In this document: positions 13,319 through 15,433 of the stretch, one piece after another
Layout of the letters: every line of letters begins with the position of its first letter
Position numbering within the stretch: the stretch's first letter is position 1
DNA from: Deltaproteobacteria bacterium
GTDB lineage: Bacteria; Myxococcota; Myxococcia; SLRQ01
Direction of reading: 5' to 3'
Length of the DNA stretch: 15,433 nt
Assembly (NCBI GenBank): GCA_007128675.1
Contig: SKWY01000127.1
Coordinates: forward strand, 1 to 15,433
Notes under the pieces: model-generated
The model's database searches: none
The model's input: only the letters and a program-made list of their open reading frames with translations
What the model was told of the DNA's origin: nothing
Program-made: the position numbers and the translations under genes

Positions 13319-13774
13319 ATGAGACCCTTCATGAATGCCCTGACCGTCGTGGTGGCCATGATCTTCACGACCTCCTGCTCGGGAAAAGACGGGCTGGTGA
13401 TTGTGGATCTCTGCACACCACAGGAGGCCGCCAATCCTTTGCAAGACGGAGTTTTGCTTCGAATCTCGTCAAGCGGAGAGATCGAGCGCTCCGTCGTCTT
13501 CGATCTGTTGACAGAAGAACTCTACAGGGAGCACGCCGTCTTCCCCAAGGGCGTATCGATAGCGCTGGTGGTCGAGGTCATTGACGCTGCCGGTGAAATC
13601 ATAGCCCGAGGAGAAACGTCTCAGATAACGGTGGGAGCCGGAACGAACCCGGAAGAGGATCGCGTCTGTGCCTGCTTGAGCAGAATACAGCGCGCGGAGA
13701 TGGAGCATTGTCTCGGAGTCGGGTGCGTCTACAACGAGGAAACGGACCGCTGCGTCTTCTTCGCGCTGCGTTGA
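13319..13774 (+). CDS. Putative Cys-rich lipoprotein, unknown function
   Basis: I do not recognise this 151-aa protein. It starts with a lipoprotein-type signal MRPFMNALTVVVAMIFTTSC, Cys20 being the probable acylation site. The middle is a beta-rich domain (LQDGVLLRISSSGEIERSVVF, then VSIALVVEVIDAAGEIIARG). The C-terminus has five cysteines (VCACLS, EHCLGVGCVY, DRCVFF), likely disulfide-bonded outside the cytoplasm. The C-terminal pattern recalls short Cys-rich repeats in myxobacterial secreted proteins, but this is only a resemblance. There is no Shine-Dalgarno; an extended -10 ends 8 nt before the ATG. It is preceded by the terminator of the candidate RNA and converges on the next minus-strand gene with 151 nt between stops. 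Confidence 0.78.
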   Translation: MRPFMNALTVVVAMIFTTSCSGKDGLVIVDLCTPQEAANPLQDGVLLRISSSGEIERSVVFDLLTEELYREHAVFPKGVSIALVVEVIDAAGEIIARGETSQITVGAGTNPEEDRVCACLSRIQRAEMEHCLGVGCVYNEETDRCVFFALR

Positions 13775-13925
13775 GCCCACCCCCTGACACTCGATGCCGA
13801 CAAAGACCGAATGCCGGCCCATACCCCATGACTTGCCCGACGCGGGGGTGAAGAAGGCCAACGCCTGTACTAGCTCCAACTGGGGCTACCTCAAAAAGCC
13901 GAAAACCTACGGTGGCGGCTCGACC

Positions 13926-15032
13926 TCAACGGTAGTGGAAGACGATCTGAAGATCCGCCGGACCCTGGTCCGCGGCAAACCCCATGTAGACAGCCGCTCC
14001 ACCAGCAGCGAGCGCTACCACGCTTGCGGCGAGTATCCAGCGGCCCCTCGAGATGCCTTCTCGGTCGGCGGGCTCTTCGATGACCGGAGCGAAAGGACCG
14101 TCGTCCTTCTCGACGTGGATCGAATCCGCCTCGATGGAATCGGGCGCTGGCTCTCGCTGGTCGACTAGGCCATCGGGCACCTCCTCGATCGAGTCCTCTG
14201 CTTCGGGCTCATCCTCCACCAGCTCTTGCCCCGGGAGCAGTTCGCGGAGCAAACCGGCCACTTCGCCTGCCGCCCTTCTTATCTCACCTGGAACTCGCTC
14301 GAAGTAGAGCTCGGCCTCTCCAACGAATCGACCGGCATCGACATCGAAAACATCCAGCTTCCAAAGAACATCTCTAGGCCCCAGATGTTGGAGATGGCCT
14401 ACCACGAGATAGCCAACACCAAGCCTCATCCCAAGACTCGAGACATCGTCGCTTGATAGAACGCGCCATTTCGTATCGCTGGCTTCCAGAAGAACCTTTT
14501 CCATCTCCTTCCGGGCTTCTAGCGGGAAAAGCCGAGGATCTGGACGAAAAGACGGATCGGTTTCCAGCACTCTTTGGTAGTCCCGTCGAGCACCGCTTTT
14601 GTCCTCCAGCAGGTGAAGGCTCAGACCCCGAAGGCTCCAGCACTCTCTTACGAGCCCCAGGCGTGGACGACTGACTAGCGCTCGAAGCAGGTTCTCGCGC
14701 GAAGCATCGAGCCGGCCAATCAAATCCTCCGAAGCCTTTCCTCCCCTCAAGACCGCCTTGACGGCATCAAGCTCGGCCTCGACGAGTGTCAGCAAGGCTC
14801 GTGGATCATCGCCTTCGAGCAACCGGGTCCTTACCTTCTCGAAAGGCATCAAGCTCGGGCTGGAGGGCTGCTCGAGAGACTCGACCAATCCTTGCTCGAG
14901 ATCCAAAGCAAGATCTCTTCTCACCTCTTGGTCGACGGCATGCACGAACGCGAGATCGTGAGCGGCAAAGCACACGAAAGGAAACGCTGCGGCAAAAAGC
15001 CCCAACAAGACTCTGTGGCAAACCATCTTCAC
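13926..15032 (-). CDS. Exported protein with TPR-like region and C-terminal membrane anchor
   Basis: Unassigned, 368 aa. The signal peptide is VCHRVLLGLFAAAFPFVCFA, with cleavage near the following AHD. Residues about 60-190 are helical and look like a degenerate tetratricopeptide region (RECWSLRGLSLHLLEDKSGARR, then VLETDPSFRPDPRLFP), a style common in myxobacterial periplasmic proteins. A mixed domain follows (VGYLVVGHLQHLGP, LDVFDVDAGRFVGEAELYF), resembling domains that assemble periplasmic complexes. Next comes an acidic linker rich in Glu and Asp, a single transmembrane helix near 335-355 (WILAASVVALAAGGAAVYMG), and a short tail. The start is GTG 15032, with TAAGAT ending 6 nt upstream; ATG 15026 is the alternative. 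It is divergent from trpS. Confidence 0.82.
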   Translation of the reverse strand: MKMVCHRVLLGLFAAAFPFVCFAAHDLAFVHAVDQEVRRDLALDLEQGLVESLEQPSSPSLMPFEKVRTRLLEGDDPRALLTLVEAELDAVKAVLRGGKASEDLIGRLDASRENLLRALVSRPRLGLVRECWSLRGLSLHLLEDKSGARRDYQRVLETDPSFRPDPRLFPLEARKEMEKVLLEASDTKWRVLSSDDVSSLGMRLGVGYLVVGHLQHLGPRDVLWKLDVFDVDAGRFVGEAELYFERVPGEIRRAAGEVAGLLRELLPGQELVEDEPEAEDSIEEVPDGLVDQREPAPDSIEADSIHVEKDDGPFAPVIEEPADREGISRGRWILAASVVALAAGGAAVYMGFAADQGPADLQIVFHYR

Positions 15033-15038
15033 GGCACC

Positions 15039-15044
15039 ATCTTA
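15039..15044 (-). promoter_or_regulatory. -10-like TAAGAT before the exported protein
   Basis: On the minus strand TAAGAT ends 6 nt before GTG 15032. AAGACA (four of six to TTGACA) lies 19 nt upstream. No Shine-Dalgarno is present. Confidence 0.4.
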
Positions 15045-15116
15045 ACCCGAAAGCCCTCTTCGTTGTCTTCTAGTCATGATTCGAACACGAAGTGAGACAT
15101 TACCGCCAGCTCCGAC

Positions 15117-15145
15117 TTGCCGGCCAGTCCGACCAATGGTACCTG
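15117..15145 (+). promoter_or_regulatory. Candidate trpS promoter
   Basis: TTGCCG (15117-15122), a 17-nt spacer, then TACCTG (15140-15145), ending 7 nt before ATG 15153. The -10 is poor, but the position matches the other leaderless-type genes. Confidence 0.25.
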
Positions 15146-15152
15146 GCGCGTC

Positions 15153-15433
15153 ATGCGAATCCTCTCTGGAGTACAACCTTCGGGCAAGCTGCATATCGGC
15201 AACTACCTTGGCGCGATAAGGCAGTTCGTTTCCTACCAGCACGAAGCAGACGTATGCCTCTACTTCATAGCCGATCTTCACGCCTTGACCTCTCTGCGTG
15301 ATGGGAAGTCGCTGCAAGAGTTCTCTCTCGATGTGGCCTTGGATTTTCTGGCTCTCGGCCTGGATCCCGAAAAGGCGATTCTATTTCGCCAGTCGGACAT
15401 TCCAGAGGTTACCCAGCTCTACTGGATTCTCTC
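15153..15433 (+). CDS. trpS: Tryptophanyl-tRNA synthetase, 3' part missing
   Basis: This class I aminoacyl-tRNA synthetase charges tRNA-Trp. Only the first 93 codons are in the window. The start of the Rossmann fold is unmistakable: MRILSGVQPSGKLHIGNYLG with the HIGN form of the HIGH motif, then FIADLHALTSLRDG, ALGLDPEKAILFRQSDIPE and TQLYWIL. The KMSKS loop would lie beyond the right edge. ATG 15153 gives the normal family N-terminus. No Shine-Dalgarno is visible. It is divergent from the exported-protein gene with 120 nt between starts. Confidence 0.96.
   Translation, partial: MRILSGVQPSGKLHIGNYLGAIRQFVSYQHEADVCLYFIADLHALTSLRDGKSLQEFSLDVALDFLALGLDPEKAILFRQSDIPEVTQLYWIL

Noticed and set aside
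13895..13920. AGCCG/CGGCT hairpin as a terminator between convergent genes
   Set aside because: There is no T-run on either strand and the stem is short.
13794..14168. 124-aa plus-strand ORF after the Cys-rich lipoprotein
   Set aside because: Most of it is antisense to the exported protein ending at 13926, and the free part has no start signal.

Overview
This looks like a GC-rich chromosomal segment from a myxobacterial or deltaproteobacterial (Myxococcota-like) organism. The support is indirect: a eukaryotic-type Ser/Thr kinase with HRDISPQN and a PEGA domain, many small lipoproteins and orphan secreted proteins, a glycine-rich surface protein, and a selenocysteine-containing SelD. No mobile element, CRISPR array, tRNA or rRNA was seen. 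Most recognisable genes are housekeeping.

Layout, left to right. A glycine-rich exported protein (minus strand) runs off the left edge, followed by a 460-nt non-coding stretch with a degenerate repeat. A minus-strand run follows: selD, a lipoprotein, rph and rdgB, with rph and rdgB overlapping by four bases. Divergent from selD is a membrane Ser/Thr kinase with a PEGA domain (plus). It converges on an unrecognised 225-aa protein (minus), next to class II fructose-bisphosphate aldolase (minus). A 406-nt gap leads to a lipoprotein form of protein-L-isoaspartate methyltransferase and a tiny Cys-rich lipoprotein (both plus). Then come a secreted zinc desuccinylase/aspartoacylase-like enzyme (minus), trmB (plus), a roughly 440-nt candidate structured RNA ending in a very strong intrinsic terminator (plus), a Cys-rich lipoprotein (plus), an exported protein with a C-terminal membrane anchor (minus), and the start of trpS (plus, cut by the right edge).

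Three observations stand out. First, selD has an in-frame UGA at its active-site position (HGAG-Sec-ACK) with a perfect 8-bp hairpin just downstream. An ordinary ORF caller would truncate the gene, so this organism probably makes selenoproteins. Second, between trmB and the next lipoprotein there is a multi-branched, GC-rich RNA-like element that matches no RNA family I know. It carries six UCCCCC motifs, several in predicted loops, and ends in a 10-bp hairpin plus nine T. It is the best candidate here for something undescribed. Third, start signals fall into two classes. Five genes have a purine-rich Shine-Dalgarno about 7-9 nt before the start. Seven others have no Shine-Dalgarno but a TAnnnT -10-like hexamer ending 5-8 nt before the start codon, which implies leaderless or near-leaderless mRNAs.

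All family calls rest on reading motifs by eye; no database search or folding program was run.
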